Of a stretch of 7,466 nt of DNA, positions 6,068 to 7,466 are shown one piece after another (the first letter of the stretch is position 1; every line of letters starts with the position of its first letter). The stretch lies in assembly GCA_018260285.1 (NCBI GenBank), contig JAGLBH010000079.1:1-7466 (forward strand), in the 5' to 3' direction. This DNA comes from Arthrobacter sp. GTDB lineage: Bacteria; Actinomycetota; Actinomycetes; Actinomycetales; Micrococcaceae. Position numbers and translations under genes: made by a program. The notes below the pieces were generated by a model that saw only the letters and a list, made by a program, of their open reading frames with translations, had not been told where the DNA came from and searched no databases.

Positions 6068-6451
6068 GTGACTTCTTTGACTAATGCCTATCCCGTGGGC
6101 GCCGACGCGGGTTTCGATCCCGCCTCTCTGGTGCTCTTTGCCCTCCTTCTTCTCATGGTCTTCATGATGATCACTCGCTCCAGCCGAGCGCGGAAGCAGT
6201 TGGCGGAGCAGCGCGACAAAGTGCAGCCAGGGGTTCGCGTCATGAGCACGTCGGGGATCTTCGGGACCGTCGTCTCCCGCGACGACGAGGCCACGACGTC
6301 CGAGGTCGAAATCGCCCCGGGCACCGTGGTGACCTTCCACCTCGGGGCGCTCACCCCTGCTCCTGAGACACCGGCGGGGATCGCCTCAGCTCAGACCCAG
6401 CCGGCTCGCGAGTCGGGCTCCCACGCGGCCGGCGTCGAGGAGACCTCATGA
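6068..6451 (+). CDS. yajC: YajC, accessory membrane protein of the Sec translocase
   Basis: A 127-residue YajC family protein. YajC associates with SecD and SecF at the SecYEG channel. A short N-terminal segment is followed by a single transmembrane helix at about residues 19-36 (PASLVLFALLLLMVFMMI), a basic cytoplasmic stretch RSSRARKQLAEQRD, then the conserved core QPGVRVMSTSGIFGTVVSRDDE (53-74) and VEIAPGTVVTFHLGALT (80-96). The last 30 residues are low-complexity Ala/Pro/Gln/Glu. The start is GTG: no in-frame ATG lies nearby, and the helix falls where expected. The upstream Shine-Dalgarno is weak (ATGGA). The stop overlaps the secD ATG by 4 bp (ATGA), indicating cotranscription and coupling. 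The neighbour secD confirms the call. Confidence 0.93.
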   Translation: MTSLTNAYPVGADAGFDPASLVLFALLLLMVFMMITRSSRARKQLAEQRDKVQPGVRVMSTSGIFGTVVSRDDEATTSEVEIAPGTVVTFHLGALTPAPETPAGIASAQTQPARESGSHAAGVEETS

Positions 6452-7466
6452 GCCAGCACCGTGTGGCGCCCACGGGCCGGGCACTGGCCACGAAGACCCG
6501 CCACCCGGGCGGGGGGAAGCGGCGCAGCGCGCCGTCCTCTGTGCGGCGCAGCCGTCCGAAGACCGCTCTGACGGTCCTCATCGCCCTCATGCTCCTGACG
6601 CTCGGCGTCATGGGGCTGCTGTCCTCCCAGGGCAAGAACGCCTTCGCACCCAAGCTCGCGCTCGATCTCGAGGGCGGAACCCAGATGATTCTGGCCCCCA
6701 AGACGACGGGCAACCAGGCGGTGAACCAGGAGCAGCTCGACCAGGCGGTGGAGATCATCCGCCAGCGTGTGGACGGCGCGGGCGTCTCCGAGGCAGAGAT
6801 CACCACTCAGAACGGCCGCAACGTCGTCGTGAGCATGCCGGACACCCCGAGCGCCAAGACGCGCAGCCTCATCCAGGCCTCGGCGAATATGGAGTTCCGC
6901 CCGGTCCTCGAGGTGGGCGACCCGGCCAAGGCGGCCAAGCCCACTGCCGACGCGGCTATCAAGAACCCGACGGCGAAGCCCGCCAACGCCTCGGACACGA
7001 ACTGGATCACCAAGGACGTCCGCAAGGCCTATGAGGCGAAGGACTGCACCAAGCCGGACCCCAACGACGCGAACAAGGTGAACGACCCTGCCAAGCCGCT
7101 CGTGGCGTGCGAGTACGGTGTCCATGCGGCCAAGTACATCCTCGGCCCCGTGGAGGTGCCGGGCACGGACATCGCCACGGCGAGCGCCGGGCAGGCCCAG
7201 GGCAGCAACGGCGTCAACACCGGGCAGTGGGTCGTCAACCTTGAGTTCAACAGCCAGGGCACGAAGACCTTCAAGAGCGTCACCGAGCGTCTGACGAAGC
7301 TCAACCCGTCCGTTCGCGGCCAGTTCGCGATCGTCCTGGACGGGGCGATCGTCTCCGCTCCGATGTCCCAGGCGGTCATCTCCGACGGCAAGCCGCAGAT
7401 CTCGGGCAACTTCACGGAGGACTCCGCGAAGGCCCTTGCTGAGCAGCTGCGCTACGGCGCCCTGCC
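6448..7466 (+). CDS. secD: SecD, protein-export membrane protein (C-terminus beyond the window)
   Basis: The first 339 codons and two bases of SecD are present. SecD and SecF use the proton-motive force to assist late steps of Sec export. A basic, probably cytoplasmic N-terminal extension (1-38, at least a dozen Lys/Arg) precedes transmembrane helix 1 (about 39-60, TALTVLIALMLLTLGVMGLL) and the family motif KLALDLEGGTQMIL (69-82). The large extracytoplasmic region follows, with VEIIRQRVDGAGVSEAEI (101-118), SANMEFRPVL (145-154), a Lys/Ala/Pro-rich insertion (about 157-220) containing Cys200 and Cys221, YILGPVEVPG, and the base subdomain FAIVLDGAIVSAPMSQAVI through ISGNFTEDSAKALAEQL, ending at the RYGALP motif just before helix 2. 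The remaining five helices lie outside. The ATG has a GAGGAGA Shine-Dalgarno (6437-6443) within yajC. secF is expected next but not seen. Confidence 0.96.
   Translation, partial: MSQHRVAPTGRALATKTRHPGGGKRRSAPSSVRRSRPKTALTVLIALMLLTLGVMGLLSSQGKNAFAPKLALDLEGGTQMILAPKTTGNQAVNQEQLDQAVEIIRQRVDGAGVSEAEITTQNGRNVVVSMPDTPSAKTRSLIQASANMEFRPVLEVGDPAKAAKPTADAAIKNPTAKPANASDTNWITKDVRKAYEAKDCTKPDPNDANKVNDPAKPLVACEYGVHAAKYILGPVEVPGTDIATASAGQAQGSNGVNTGQWVVNLEFNSQGTKTFKSVTERLTKLNPSVRGQFAIVLDGAIVSAPMSQAVISDGKPQISGNFTEDSAKALAEQLRYGAL

Noticed and set aside
6002..6451. ApdA-like SecDF-regulating arrest peptide ahead of secD
   Set aside because: Such peptides in actinobacteria carry an N-terminal signal segment and an RAPP/RAPG-type arrest motif. 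The gene directly upstream of secD is a normal YajC, and no such motif is seen in it or in the 14-codon upstream frame.
1..7466. Mobile elements, CRISPR repeats, tRNA or rRNA genes, riboswitches, toxin-antitoxin or defence genes
   Set aside because: I looked and saw none. Nearly every base belongs to one of nine conserved genes, and the gaps (87, 64 and 66 bp) are accounted for by promoter and operator candidates.

Overview
The window is a high-G+C stretch (roughly two-thirds G+C by eye) with actinobacterial gene content and order: murT-gatD, pdxT-yebC, ruvC-ruvA-ruvB, yajC-secD. MurT-GatD, the yebC-ruvCAB-yajC-secD chain, the basic N-terminal extension of SecD, leaderless-type promoters and a TCGAA-type LexA box all fit an actinomycete. 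The protein sequences suggest the order Micrococcales, perhaps Micrococcaceae; that placement is inference from recognition, not from a search.

Layout. Bases 60-2116, minus strand: murT then gatD, overlapping by 4 bp. Together they encode the enzyme that amidates the D-glutamate of lipid II. Bases 2117-2203: an 87-bp divergent intergenic region. On each side a TANNNT -10 hexamer sits exactly 7 nt from the ATG, so both murT and pdxT look leaderless; several inverted repeats lie between the two promoters. Bases 2204-4306, plus strand: pdxT (PLP synthase glutaminase), yebC (YebC/TACO1 translation factor) and ruvC (Holliday junction resolvase), closely packed. Bases 4307-4370: a gap holding a clear LexA/SOS-box candidate. 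Bases 4371-6001: ruvA and ruvB, overlapping by 1 bp. Bases 5968-6067: a GC-rich hairpin at the end of ruvB, then a -10-like TATAGT, which probably separates the recombination genes from the Sec genes. Bases 6068-7466: yajC and the first 339 or so codons of secD, which runs off the window.

The genes serve three jobs: cell-wall precursor modification (MurT-GatD), vitamin B6 synthesis (PdxT, whose partner pdxS is not next to it here) and housekeeping recombination and secretion (RuvABC; YajC-SecD). No mobile element, CRISPR array, tRNA, rRNA or defence system is visible. I see no wholly new system. The points most worth checking are the paired leaderless promoters, an SOS box that would control ruvAB apart from ruvC, a MurT without the Cys4 zinc ribbon, and pdxT separated from pdxS.
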